A stretch of 64,000 nucleotides of DNA from Sinorhizobium fredii (GTDB taxonomy: Bacteria; Pseudomonadota; Alphaproteobacteria; Rhizobiales; Rhizobiaceae), in contig NZ_CP024307.1 of NCBI RefSeq assembly GCF_002944405.1, forward strand, positions 2,934,501 to 2,998,500, read 5' to 3'. Positions within the stretch are counted from its first letter, which is position 1, and each line of letters starts with the position of its first letter. Position numbers and translations under genes: made by a program. Below are positions 17,687 to 26,915 of the stretch, piece after piece. The notes beneath the pieces were generated by a model. The model was given only the letters and a program-made list of their open reading frames with translations. It did not search any database and was not told where the DNA came from.

Positions 17687-18835
17687 TTACTTGTCCCCCC
17701 CATTCGCGCCGCCGAAAGCCGGATGCACCACGGCGCCGCCGTGGGTCAGCGCCGTCGCCTTGACGAGCTCGTCCTCCATGTCGACCGCCAAGGCCTTTTC
17801 CTCCTTCGAGACCATCGTCTCCAGGAAGGTGACGAGGTTCTTGGCATAGAGCAGCGAGGCCGAGGCAGCGATGCGGCCGGGCACGTTGAGGTGGCCGACG
17901 ACCTTGACGCCGCCGATCTCGACGACCCTGCCGGCCTCGGCGCCTTCGACATTGCCGCCGCGCTCGACGGCAAGGTCGACGACGACCGAGCCGGGCTTCA
18001 TCGAATCGAGCATCTGGCGGGTCACCAGCCGCGGCGCCGGCCGGCCGGGGATCAGCGCCGTGGTGACGACGATGTCCTGCTTGGCGATGTGCTCGGCGAC
18101 CAGCGCTGCCTGCTTTGCCTGGTAGTCCTTCGACATTTCCTTGGCGTAGCCGCCGGCGGTCTCGGCCGCCTTGAACTCGTCGTCCTCGACGGCGATGAAC
18201 TTGGCGCCGAGCGAGGCGACCTGCTCCTTGGCCGCCGGGCGGACGTCGGTCGCCGACACCATGGCGCCGAGCCGCCGTGCGGTGGCGATCGCCTGCAGGC
18301 CGGCAACGCCGGCGCCCATGACGAACACCTTGGCCGCCGGCACCGTGCCGGCCGCCGTCATCATCATCGGCAGCGCCCGGTCGTATTCATGCGCCGCGTC
18401 GACCACCGCCTGGTAGCCGGCAAGGTTCGCCTGCGAGGAAAGCACGTCCATCGATTGCGCCCGGGTGATGCGCGGCATCAGTTCCATCGCGAAGGCGGTC
18501 AGCCCGGCCTCAGCCATCGCGGCGATCGCCGCGTCGTTGCCGTAGGGATCCATGATGGCGATGACGATCGCCCCGGACTTGTAGCCGCCGATTTCCTCGG
18601 CCGTCGGCCGGCGCACCTTGAGGATGACGTCGGCGCTGCCGGCATCGGCGGCGCTGCCGATCCGCGCCCCGGCCTTCTCGAATTCCTCATCCGGCACCCG
18701 CGACCGCGAGCCCGCGCCGGCCTCGACGACGACGTCGAAACCCAGCGACTTCAGCTTTTTGACGCTTTCGACGGAGCCCGCGACGCGCGGCTCGTCGGAA
18801 TCCAATTCCTTTGCGATAAAGACAATCTGGCTCAA
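17687..18835 (-). CDS. pntAA: NAD(P) transhydrogenase subunit alpha part 1, PntAA
   Basis: PntAA is the soluble NAD(H)-binding domain I on the cytoplasmic side; the complex couples hydride transfer from NADH to NADP+ to proton entry. The NAD fold is visible at VFVMGAGVAGLQAIATARRL, with RITRAQSMDVLSSQANLAGY before it. No ATG matches the family's N-terminus (SQIVFIAKELDSDEPRVAGS). I therefore chose the TTG at 18835, which follows GGGGGAG by three bases and gives 382 residues; the frame is open to an ATG at 19084, but that extension looks non-coding. Confidence 0.93.
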   Translation of the reverse strand: MSQIVFIAKELDSDEPRVAGSVESVKKLKSLGFDVVVEAGAGSRSRVPDEEFEKAGARIGSAADAGSADVILKVRRPTAEEIGGYKSGAIVIAIMDPYGNDAAIAAMAEAGLTAFAMELMPRITRAQSMDVLSSQANLAGYQAVVDAAHEYDRALPMMMTAAGTVPAAKVFVMGAGVAGLQAIATARRLGAMVSATDVRPAAKEQVASLGAKFIAVEDDEFKAAETAGGYAKEMSKDYQAKQAALVAEHIAKQDIVVTTALIPGRPAPRLVTRQMLDSMKPGSVVVDLAVERGGNVEGAEAGRVVEIGGVKVVGHLNVPGRIAASASLLYAKNLVTFLETMVSKEEKALAVDMEDELVKATALTHGGAVVHPAFGGANGGDK

Positions 18836-19116
18836 TACTCCCCCTCTCCGCCCCGCAACCAGGCCCTCGCTGAATGCGGGTACATGTTCGATTGCCGAGT
18901 CGGCGCTTGAACCGAGCCGCCCCGAATGCTCGCTCCCCAAATCAAATCCCCGATCCAAGGAGAAGCCATGCATCACTTCAATGCACTGCAGCGAGGTTTG
19001 TGCGAACCAAGGCACGGATCGCTGCAGCGACAGACACACTTCTTTCGCAGGCGGAACCTGTCCGCCGTCGAAAACTCTCCTCACGCGGTGAGGTCAGTCC
19101 GGATTGCATCCGGCGA
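18836..19116. other. pnt promoter region with one doubtful small frame
   Basis: The region must hold the minus-strand pnt promoter, but no confident -35/-10 pair was found. On the plus strand AAGGAGAAG (18957-18965) precedes an ATG at 18968 that opens a 78-codon frame ending at 19204. That frame runs through the hairpin at 19117 and into the antisense of the oxidase gene and is rich in Arg and Ser, so it is probably fortuitous. Confidence 0.35.
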
Positions 19117-19149
19117 CGAAGGCAGGGGCGTCCTCCTCCCCTGCCTTCG
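19117..19149. terminator. Hairpin downstream of the aa3 oxidase subunit IV gene
   Basis: CGAAGGCAGGGG and CCCCTGCCTTCG pair perfectly over 12 bases around a nine-base loop. The hairpin lies 24 bp after the stop of the minus-strand oxidase gene. It lacks a clear T-run, so it is a terminator or 3'-end processing hairpin. Confidence 0.65.
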
Positions 19150-19172
19150 ACAGGAAATGTCGGAAAGATCGC

Positions 19173-19397
19173 TCAGCGCAGGAAAAAGTAGCCGGCGACG
19201 TTGAGCAGGATGAACAGCACGACGGAGCTGATGAAGCCCATGGTCGTGAAGAAGCCGGCGGCCATGGCGATCAGCAGGGCGACGCAAAACAGCGTGCCGT
19301 ATTTCGTTGCGTTGAGAAAGAGCGTGTAGGTCTTCTCGTGCTCGGAATAGTCCATCGGGGCGCCCGTCTCGGCCGGTCCCGTATGATGCTCTGCCAT
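19173..19397 (-). CDS. aa3-type cytochrome c oxidase subunit IV
   Basis: The protein of 74 residues begins MAEHHTGPAETGAPMDYSEH and has two hydrophobic stretches forming a membrane hairpin (LFCVALLIAMAAGFF; SVVLFILLNVAGYFF). It matches the small alphaproteobacterial subunit IV of aa3-type oxidase, which lies in the complex without known catalytic residues. The ATG at 19397 follows GGAG elements; a longer start at 19424 is possible. It is monocistronic and away from the main cox genes, as often in rhizobia. Confidence 0.88.
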   Translation of the reverse strand: MAEHHTGPAETGAPMDYSEHEKTYTLFLNATKYGTLFCVALLIAMAAGFFTTMGFISSVVLFILLNVAGYFFLR

Positions 19398-19555
19398 CTC
19401 CAGTTCTCCAGAATGCTGTGGCACCGCCTTTCGGCGGTTCGCTTTGACCCACTATTCGGAACCGCACCGCGAGTGATGCGAGAGAGCGGTCCTTTAGCTT
19501 CCGCATACACAAAGCGGCGGCCCTTCGCAACGAAAACCCGCCCCACTATAGCGCC

Positions 19556-19649
19556 GCGCGTCTTATCAGACGCGCAAAGTTCGCTGTAACACTTTGAATG
19601 GCTGCATGTCTTTGTCCTTAAGTCGAGGTCGATCTAAGGAGACATGCAG
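19556..19649. repeat. Rhizobial intergenic mosaic (RIME-like) palindromic element
   Basis: Two palindromes flank a short linker. The first is GCGCGTCT-TATC-AGACGCGC (19556-19575). The second pairs CTGCATGTC (19602) with GACATGCAG (19649) and, inside it, TCCTTA with TAAGGA. The linker CGCTGTAACACTTTGAATGG looks like a phrase that recurs in Rhizobiaceae intergenic repeats. It fills most of the 340-bp gene-free stretch 19398-19734. Confidence 0.75.
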
Positions 19650-19734
19650 TAGGCTGCGGCATAGTCGAACGCACATGCCGGCGAATTGTTTCGGCGTGAC
19701 GCAGGCGGAACCGGAGAGGCGCCTAATCGCCTGT

Positions 19735-20447
19735 CTAAGCCCGCAGGAAGGAGCGGCCCTGACCCAGCTGCGCGAATCGCGCGGTTGGCAGGATCGTCAG
19801 CGGCGCAAACGGCACCTCGTCGCGCCCGGCGAACATCAGGCGGCGCTCGAACGGCTCGGAATCGAAGATCGGATAACGATCCAGAATTGACGGCCGCTGG
19901 CCGCGCACCTGCGCAACGAGGAGCGTGCCGTCGGCATTGTAGACGCCGAGGTTCTCCCGCCGCTCCACCATGGTCGCCGATCCGAAGATGCGCTTGTAGA
20001 AGGCGGCGTGGCGCGGGCGGCAGGCGGTCAGGCACCGGTCGGCGGCAAAATACTCGCAGGCCATCGCCACCGGGCGTAGCGTCAGATACGGCAGGGCTTT
20101 CAGGTCGTCGCCGAGGACCTCCGGATGGACTGCAAGCCGCCCCGGGTCGATAAGCACCATGCCCGCATCCAGGAAGACCTCGATCTCTTCGTGGAAAATC
20201 AACCCGGACGTGCTGGAGCGATGATCCGGCGTCACATGGTGGACGCGCACCGTGCTGACCAGCCTCTCGTCGAGATAGATGCCGAAGACATAGGCGCGGC
20301 TGTCGAAGTCCAGCGCGTCGACAAGCGTCGACCGGTCAACTCCATGAGGTTCACGGCCTTGTAAGCCTTGAATCTCAGTCGTGCGATGTCCTCCATATCC
20401 TCGCCGCCTTCGACCCGCCGGTACTCGACGCGATCGAGGAGCAGCAT
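19735..20447 (-). pseudogene. N-acyl amino acid synthase (FeeM-like) / autoinducer-synthase-fold acyltransferase, frameshifted
   Basis: The start at 20447 reads MLLLDRVEYRRVEGGEDMED, then IARLRFKAYKAVNLMEL, the N-terminal lobe of FeeM and AHL-synthase-like GNAT folds. The rest (STLVDALDFDSRAYVFGIY, VRVHHVTPDHRSSTSG, then PEVLGDDLKALPYLTLRPVA) is in another frame. The 713-bp span is one base short of 238 codons, so a single-base change between about 20325 and 20345 splits it. The parts are otherwise collinear and uneroded, suggesting a recent mutation or a sequence error. If intact it would acylate an amino acid or a similar amine from acyl-ACP; the substrate is unknown. Confidence 0.75.
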
Positions 20448-20660
20448 GAGCTTCTCGGAAAAACTGCCAGAATCGGCCTAGCCCCCGTTGGCACGCATCA
20501 CCCCAACCCATGGTTAACAGGCGGTTAACCTATTGATGGGACGGCTGTCGGCAACAACAAAATGGCACAACTCACAATTAACGTTCTGTTAACCTTAACA
20601 AAAAGTAAATCGCCGTGGCGAACGGACGGCGAGCGGTGCACGACTGTAGCCTATTGGGGC

Positions 20661-22962
20661 TTAAGCGATCTGCGAGCGCGACGCTTTCGCGTTCCGTTTT
20701 CGGACGGGCGGCTTGCACAAGTCCCTGATCGCCGATGCCGGCATCGGCGCCGAAAACACGAAACCCTGGATCAGATCGGCACAGCGATAATCGTTGATGA
20801 GCTGCAACTCATCGACCGTCTCCACCCCTTCGACGACAGCTTTGAGACCAAGGGCACGGCCGAGATTGACTGCGCTGCACAGCAGCTTGAAACGGCGCGC
20901 ATCGTCGCGGATGTTCCGGACGAAGGATCGATCGATCTTGATGATCGAGACGGGCAGCGCGTCGAGATAGCTGAGGTTCGAATAGCCGGTCCCGAAGTCG
21001 TCGATCGCAAGCGTCATGCCGAGCTCGCGCAACTCGTAAAGCAGCGACTGGCCCTTGGCCGGCTCATCCATCAGGCAGCTTTCCGTCACTTCGAGATGCA
21101 ACCGAGCCGGGTCCAAACCTGTCTCGTCCAGAGCCTTGCCGACGATCTCGACGATCTGCCTGTCGCGAAGATCAAGCACCGACAGGTTGACCGAAACCGA
21201 GACGCCGGCTGGCCAGGTCGAGCAATCGCGGCAGGCCTGCCGGAGAACGAAGCAGGTGATCTCGGTCACGAGCCCCATCTCCTCCGCAAGCTGGATGAAG
21301 ACGCTCGGCGGCACCGGCCCGCGTTCCGGGTGGGTCCAGCGCGCCAGAGCATTCGACGCGCGTCCCGTCGGGCGTGAACATCGGTTGGTAGGAGACACTC
21401 AGGGCGCCGGACTTGAGCGCTTCGCGCAGATCGCCCTTGAGCTTCTGCCGGTCGAGGTAGCGCGCATCCATCTCGGCCTCGAAAGCGGTGCACCCTCCCC
21501 TTTCGCGGGATTTCGTCTCCGCCAGCGCCAGGTCGGCCTTGATCTGCAGATCCTCGAATCGAAAAGCGCTGCTCTTGGCGATGACGAAGCCGGCGCTCAT
21601 GGTCATGTAGAAGGTGAAGCCGCCGGCCTCGTAGGTGCCGCGCATCCTGGCGTGGACGTCGCGAATGCGCTCGTCGAGGTCCAGGCTGCTTTCCTTGTTG
21701 GGGAAGAAGACGACGAACTCGTCACCCATCAGCCGCGCCGCGATCGCGCCGCTGCCCGCGACATCCTTGAGGCGCTCGGCGATCGATTGCAGCAACTTGT
21801 CGCCGACCACGTGACCGCGTGTGTCGTTCACGTGCTTGAACTCGGCGATATCGATGAGCAACAGCCCGATATCGCGATCAGGCACAGTGTCGCCGGCGAC
21901 CGCATTGTGCGCCAGCTCGAAAAGATAGTCACGGCTCGGCAGCCCGGTCAGCGTGTCGAAGCGCACCATCTGCAGGATCTGCTTTTCCGCATGAACCCGC
22001 GCCGTCACGTCTTCGAAGATCAGCACGATCTCGCCGTTCTCCCGCCGGCTCGCCGAAAATTCGAGAAGGTAATCCTCGGAAACGGGAACGAGTGCGCGCG
22101 ACCGCTTTCCCTTGAGCAGGAGGTCGAGCCGGCGAATCATGGTCGCGGTCTTTTCCGCGTCCAGCGTCATCTCGCGGGCGCCGCGCCGGAGCACCTCGTC
22201 GAGGAGCACATCCCTAGTTTCCGCCTTGTCGCCGAGCTTCAGAAGCTCGCAGGCGCGCTCGTTGGCGACGACGATCCGGTTGTCGCCGTCCAGCATGAAC
22301 AGGCCGTGCGTCATGTTGTTGAGGGCCGCGTCGAACTGCCCGTTGATCGATCTGATTTCCCGAGCGGCGAGGACATTGTCGTATAGAAAGGCGCGCACGT
22401 TGTTCGCCATCTTCCAAGTTGTGAAGATGAACGGCAGGATCAGGACCGCCAGTATCAGCATATAGGGGTCGCGCAGCGTCATGAGGCCGATGACGATCGG
22501 CAGGCAGGCCGACGACGACAGCAGCAGCACCGCGCGTTCGGAGCCGTAATTGCGGCCCACCAGCGATATCATCGAGGCAAGCGTCACGGAGATGCAGGCG
22601 AGTTCCGCGAAGGAATCCCGGCTGACGGCAATGGCATAGCCACAGGTGAGGCCACAGGTCAGCGTGACGCCGATGCCACCGACAATATATCGGTTTTCCC
22701 ATCTTCTGACGACGGCGCGATCGGCATGAGAGAAATCCTCGCGATCGAAGCGCAGCATGTCGAGGTTGCGGAGAGTCCAGATGACAACGATCGCAACGGC
22801 GCAGCCGAGATAGAAGGGATCGGACGTCTTCATAAAGACGAGCAGAAAGGTCACGACGTGCGACAGCATGCCGATCACCAAGGCCCGGCGATGTTGGTAG
22901 AGCGAGCTTACAGACGACAGGTAGATGTCTGTCGGGAAAGCGCCCTGTTCATTGCGCGTCAT
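20661..22962 (-). pseudogene. Membrane-anchored PAS-GGDEF-EAL cyclic-di-GMP protein, EAL motif frameshifted
   Basis: The N-terminal region has about six hydrophobic segments, followed by a PAS-like segment (ALNNMTHGLFMLDGDNRIVV) and a GGDEF domain whose signature reads MGDEF (RLMGDEFVVFF). The EAL domain follows. Its signature should read VEALARWTHPERG, but one extra base at 21351 separates the GAA from GCTCTG, shifting the frame. Downstream, ESCLMDE, AIDDFGTGYSNLSY, IKIDRSF and VVEGVET are intact to the stop at 20661. The span is one base over 767 codons. I chose the ATG at 22962, with GGAG eight bases ahead. If real, the mutation removes phosphodiesterase output; reading error is possible. 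Confidence 0.88.
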
Positions 22963-23378
22963 GAACCAAGCTCCGGTCTGCCGGATTGTTAGAATTTGAG
23001 GACTTAAGGAATGATTTCGTCTAACTATCGAATATAGCTGCAGAACTCCAGAACTGGGGCAACTCGGTTTTCGTGTTTTCGGCAGAGATTCAACCTTCTC
23101 TTGCGGCCAGCTGCCAATAATGCACGGGTTTTGCAACCGCGCATAGGCATGCTTTAAGAAAATCGAAACCAACCGAACTTCCATGGTTGCTGGGCGGCCA
23201 ACCGCTTCCGAAGAAAATGGTTAGCCGATTTTGAAGAAACGGCGCCGAATGCCTGTTGCGCGCCAGGAAACGACCGGAAAACTACTCCGGCAGGCCCTGC
23301 ATGGCGCCCGCCTCTCTCCGTGGTTGACTTTGACCACGGTCTGGCGGCAAGGCTTTTCAGAACGATAAACGGAGTTTG
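22963..23378. other. Intergenic region between the GGDEF-EAL gene and the C26 peptidase gene
   Basis: About 415 bp of divergent promoter space. It is relatively AT-rich near 22990-23040. No coding frame, hairpin of note or known repeat was seen. Confidence 0.4.
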
Positions 23379-24137
23379 ATGATGCCGAAACCTGTCGTCG
23401 CCATACCCTGCGACTTTCGCGAATTCGACGGCAATGTCTGGCACGTGGTCGCTCATCAATATGTGCGTGCTGCCGTCGAGGGGGCTAGCGTCATGCCCTT
23501 CCTCGTTCCAGCGCTCGAAAGCGGCAATGACATCGATGAAATCCTCGATCGGGTCGACGGGGTGCTTGCCAGCGGCGCCCGCTCCAACGTCCACCCATCC
23601 CTTTACGGCCGAGACGCGACGGATGCGGATGGACCCTTCGATGCCGGCCGCGACGCGACCAGCCTCCCCTTGATCCGTGGGGCGCTCGATCGCGGCATTC
23701 CGCTGCTCGCCATCTGCCGCGGCATTCAGGAGCTCAATGTCGCGCTGGGCGGCACGCTCGCCACCGAAATTCAGGATCTGCCGGGCATTTCGGACCATCG
23801 TAAGCCGGACGTGCCCGATCTCGACATCGCCTATGGCATCCGCCAGGACGTGGTCGTCAAGGAAGGAAGCTGCCTCGCTCCCGTTCTCGGCACCGGGCGG
23901 ATCCGGGTCAACTCGCTGCATCGCCAGGCTATCGCAGCCACCGCGCCCAGGCTCGCGGTCGAGGCGGTCGCAGACGACGGCACGATTGAGGCGGTGTCGG
24001 TCATCGGCGCCAAGGCGTTCGCCGTCGGCGTCCAATGGCATCCGGAATATTGGGTGCGCACCGACGGCCCCTCCGCCGCCCTCTTCAAGGCTTTCGGCGA
24101 CGCGGCGCGCGGCTATCGGGAGAGCAAGGCGAAATAG
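23379..24137 (+). CDS. Class I glutamine amidotransferase-like hydrolase (PuuD/peptidase C26 family)
   Basis: The family hydrolyses gamma-glutamyl-GABA or related gamma-glutamyl amides in polyamine and amine breakdown. The triad is visible: Cys in LLAICRGIQELNVALGG, His and Glu in VQWHPEYWV. The protein is about 252 residues, normal for PuuD. Starts at 23379 or 23382 both follow GGAG closely. It is a lone plus-strand gene, so the substrate cannot be set by context. Confidence 0.85.
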   Translation: MMPKPVVAIPCDFREFDGNVWHVVAHQYVRAAVEGASVMPFLVPALESGNDIDEILDRVDGVLASGARSNVHPSLYGRDATDADGPFDAGRDATSLPLIRGALDRGIPLLAICRGIQELNVALGGTLATEIQDLPGISDHRKPDVPDLDIAYGIRQDVVVKEGSCLAPVLGTGRIRVNSLHRQAIAATAPRLAVEAVADDGTIEAVSVIGAKAFAVGVQWHPEYWVRTDGPSAALFKAFGDAARGYRESKAK

Positions 24138-24143
24138 CCGCTC

Positions 24144-25106
24144 CTAATGGCCCTTGCGCTCGAACGGCGTCTCGGCCACCGGCGTCAGCGCCCGTCCGGT
24201 GGAAAACCAAGCCTTCAGATTGTCGACGACCAGATCAGCCATGGCGTTGCGGGTGACGACCGACGCGGACGCCACATGCGGCAGCAGCGAGACGTTCGGG
24301 AGAGCGAGAAGCGCCTCCGGCACATGCGGCTCGTTCTCGAAGACGTCGAGCCCTGCCCCGGCGATGGTGCCGCTCTCGAGCGCCGCGATCAGGGCGGCCT
24401 CGTCCAGCGTCGAACCGCGGCCGACATTGATCACCACCCCTTGCGGTCCAAGCGCCGCGAGCACTTCCGCATTGACGGCCTTCGCCGTGCTCGCCGTCCC
24501 CGGTACGATGACGATCAGCGTGTCGACTGCCTCCGCCAGAGCCAAAAGGCTCGGGTAATAGGCGAAGGGCAGTTCCTCGCGCCGGCTGCGCGTGTGATAG
24601 GCGATCGGCACGCGGAACGCTTCCAGCCTGCGGGCGATCGCCAGGCCGATCCTGCCAAGGCCGAAAAGCCCGACACTCCGGCCCCGGAGCGACAGCGGCG
24701 ACAGCGGAAACCCGCCGTCGCGAACCCACCGGCCCTGCCGCAGCCATTGCTCCGCCTGCGGCAGTTGCCGCACGGTGTTGAGGAGCAGCCCGATCGCCGT
24801 ATCGGCGACTTCCTCCGTCAGAACATCCGGCGTATTGGTGACGACGATACCGCGCTCCGCTGCGCGGGCGACATCGACGCCGTCATAGCCGACGCCGAAA
24901 TTCCCGATGATCTCCAGCCGAGGGAGGGAATCCATCAGTTCGTTCGGAAGACGACCCGAAACGGCGATGCCGACGACATCCGCCACGTCCGAAGTTACAA
25001 ATGCCGCATCGGCACGCTCGATGCGCACAGTCTCGAACATCTCCGGCAGTCGCTCGAGGACGCGCGGGCTGATCTTGCCGGGCACGAGGATTCTAGGACG
25101 GCTCAT
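24144..25106 (-). CDS. D-2-hydroxyacid dehydrogenase (glyoxylate/hydroxypyruvate reductase-like)
   Basis: This NAD(P)-dependent enzyme reduces 2-oxoacids such as glyoxylate or hydroxypyruvate. The Rossmann motif GLFGLGRIGLAIARRLEAF lies near residue 150. The catalytic Arg is in NVGRGSTLDE, Glu in VFENEPHVPEALL, and His in LLPHVAS. The ATG at 25106 (MSRPRILVPGKISPRV) follows GGGAACC; the frame is open 15 codons further. It is convergent with the C26 hydrolase and just downstream of the LacI gene, which may regulate it. Confidence 0.88.
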   Translation of the reverse strand: MSRPRILVPGKISPRVLERLPEMFETVRIERADAAFVTSDVADVVGIAVSGRLPNELMDSLPRLEIIGNFGVGYDGVDVARAAERGIVVTNTPDVLTEEVADTAIGLLLNTVRQLPQAEQWLRQGRWVRDGGFPLSPLSLRGRSVGLFGLGRIGLAIARRLEAFRVPIAYHTRSRREELPFAYYPSLLALAEAVDTLIVIVPGTASTAKAVNAEVLAALGPQGVVINVGRGSTLDEAALIAALESGTIAGAGLDVFENEPHVPEALLALPNVSLLPHVASASVVTRNAMADLVVDNLKAWFSTGRALTPVAETPFERKGH

Positions 25107-25175
25107 CGAGGTTCCCTTTTCGGAGCGTCGCGAAAAATGCGGTGCCCGCATCCTGTTCCGACTCGGAGGAAAGGA

Positions 25176-26198
25176 TCAAGCCGTTACCCGCAGCGGACCG
25201 GTCGACTGGCGGATGCGCATTTCCGGCTTGATCAGGTGGATGCCATCCGGCTCATGGCTGCCGGAAAGCTTGTCGAGGAGCGCGCGGGCCGCACTGCGGC
25301 CGACCTCCGCCTGACCGTTCCAGACGGTCGTCAGCGCCGGCGTGGCGATCGAGGCTTCCTCAAGATCGTCATAGCCGGTGACCGAAATATCGATGCCCGG
25401 CACGAGGCCGGCGCGGGCGATGCCGTTCATCATGCCGATTGCAACCAGGTCGTTCCAGCAAACCACGGCGGTGGGCTTCTGCGGCAGCGACAGGAGATGC
25501 ACCGCCGCCTCGAAACCGCCCTGCTTCGAACGGGGCCCGGGAATACGCAGGTCCGGATCGACCTCGATATTCGCTTTGCGCAAAGCGTTGACATAGCCCT
25601 GGTAGCGGTCGCGCCCGGTCGAGGTCTGGTCGGTGCCGCCGACCATCGCGATGCAGCGGTGGCCGAGACCGATCAGATGGTTGGTGGCCAGCGCGATCCC
25701 GTAAGCGTCGTCCCCGCGAAAGATCGGCACGTCGAGGCCTTCGATCGAACGGGCGATCAGGATCGCCGGCATGCCGTTGTCCTCGGCGAGCTGAATATCC
25801 TCAGGTGGCGTGCCGATCGCCGGCGACATGATGACGCCGTCGCCGCCGAGCTGCAGCAACGTTTCGATGAAATCGCGCTGTTTCTCGACGGAATCGTAGT
25901 GATTGGAAAGAATGAAGGTCTGCTTGTCGCGATCGAGCTCCGCCTCGATCGACTTCAGGATCTCGCCATAGAACGGGTTCATGATGTCGTGCACGACGAC
26001 GCCGATGATACCGGAGCGAGAGGTCCTGAGGCTCGCGGCGCGGCGATTGTAGATGTAGCCGAGAGCGCGCGCCTGTTCCTTGATCTTCTCGCGGGTGGCG
26101 ATCGCCACGAGCGGGCTGTCTCTCAATGCCAGGGATACGGTCGCCGTCGAAAGGCCGAGTGTTTCCGCAATTGTCGAAAGCTTGACCTTCTGCGCCAC
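25176..26198 (-). CDS. LacI-family transcriptional regulator
   Basis: The N-terminal helix-turn-helix reads KLSTIAETLGLSTATVSLAL, with the hinge near GYIYNRRAASLRTSRSG, followed by a periplasmic-binding-like sugar domain (VVVHDIMNPFYGEIL; VCWNDLVAIGMMNG). I chose the GTG at 26198 (AQKVKLSTIAE) because homologues start about here, a G-rich site precedes it, and the palindrome at 26247 then falls upstream. The frame is open to 26312. It probably controls the adjacent hydroxyacid dehydrogenase gene and itself; the ligand is unknown. Confidence 0.87.
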   Translation of the reverse strand: MAQKVKLSTIAETLGLSTATVSLALRDSPLVAIATREKIKEQARALGYIYNRRAASLRTSRSGIIGVVVHDIMNPFYGEILKSIEAELDRDKQTFILSNHYDSVEKQRDFIETLLQLGGDGVIMSPAIGTPPEDIQLAEDNGMPAILIARSIEGLDVPIFRGDDAYGIALATNHLIGLGHRCIAMVGGTDQTSTGRDRYQGYVNALRKANIEVDPDLRIPGPRSKQGGFEAAVHLLSLPQKPTAVVCWNDLVAIGMMNGIARAGLVPGIDISVTGYDDLEEASIATPALTTVWNGQAEVGRSAARALLDKLSGSHEPDGIHLIKPEMRIRQSTGPLRVTA

Positions 26199-26246
26199 CG
26201 TGCCCCCCGTTTGCCCGTCTATTGTGCCGGCCTGTTTTAAACCCTC

Positions 26247-26261
26247 TTTAAACTGTTTAAA
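26247..26261. promoter_or_regulatory. Palindromic operator upstream of the LacI-family gene
   Basis: TTTAAACTGTTTAAA is a perfect inverted repeat around one central base, 49 bp upstream of the chosen start. A related GTTTTAAAC lies at 26234-26242. Its position suits autoregulation. The A/T-rich TTTAAAC half-site is recorded here as the likely target of this regulator. Confidence 0.65.
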
Positions 26262-26298
26262 TCGCCGCTGCAATCGGGAATTGGCCATACGAGCTGCG

Positions 26299-26802
26299 TC
26301 AGTCGGCAGCACGCGCCGCCTGCAGGTTGCTGTCGACGACGCGCAGGAGTTTCAGAAGGGTGCGCACCTGCTTTTCAGTGAGGCCGCGCGTGGCGAGCTT
26401 TTCGGAATGCTGGCCGGCCTCGGCAATAGTCTGCAGGCGGTCGCGCCCCGGACCCGTCAGAAAGACCTTGGTCAGCCGCGCATCGTCTTCGTCCGGACGG
26501 CGCTCGAGGAAGCCCTGAGCCTCCATGCGGCCGATCGTGCGCGTCATCGTCGGCGCCTTGACGCCGAGTCTCGCGGCGAGCGCCCCAGCAGTCAGACCGT
26601 CCGTTTCGGCCAAGGCGAGCATAACGCCGTCCTGGCCGGCATAGAGGCCGCTCTCAACGAGGTTGCGGGAAAGCACGGTGCGCATCGAGCGGGCAGCCTG
26701 GACAAGCAGCGAGGCAAGGTCGTGGTCCTGCACGTCGGCATTCAGCTCGTCTCGCTTCTTGCCGTTCTTGCCCTTCTTTTCGGCTTTGCTCTTCTTGCCC
26801 AT
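26299..26802 (-). CDS. MarR-family transcriptional regulator
   Basis: The 167-residue protein has a lysine-rich N-terminus (MGKKSKAEKKGKNGKKRDE) and then a MarR winged helix: ALAARLGVKAPTMTRTIGRM as the recognition element and ERRPDEDDARLTKVFLT as the wing. The ATG at 26802 follows GGAGGTCC. It ends upstream of the LacI gene and is divergent from the creatininase-family gene, its most likely target. Confidence 0.88.
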   Translation of the reverse strand: MGKKSKAEKKGKNGKKRDELNADVQDHDLASLLVQAARSMRTVLSRNLVESGLYAGQDGVMLALAETDGLTAGALAARLGVKAPTMTRTIGRMEAQGFLERRPDEDDARLTKVFLTGPGRDRLQTIAEAGQHSEKLATRGLTEKQVRTLLKLLRVVDSNLQAARAAD

Positions 26803-26915
26803 TGGACCTCCGGCCGAATCCCTGACACTGTCTTTATAGCAAGTCGGCTTGCGAATACGAACTGTATGACTCAAATAACAATTTTACGACAATCGCCACT
26901 GAGGACCGAACAGAA

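Noticed and set aside
15869..18910. Open frame of over 1000 codons on the plus strand opposite pntB-pntAB-pntAA
   Set aside because: It is antisense to three well-conserved genes, is rich in Arg, His and Asp, and has no family similarity; such frames arise from third-position GC bias.
18968..19204. 78-codon frame with a good Shine-Dalgarno sequence upstream of the pnt operon
   Set aside because: It crosses the terminator-like hairpin and the 3' end of the oxidase gene in antisense; composition is not protein-like.
24147..26240. Open frame of nearly 700 codons opposite the hydroxyacid dehydrogenase and LacI genes
   Set aside because: It spans two genes and the gap between them in antisense and has no ribosome site or motif.
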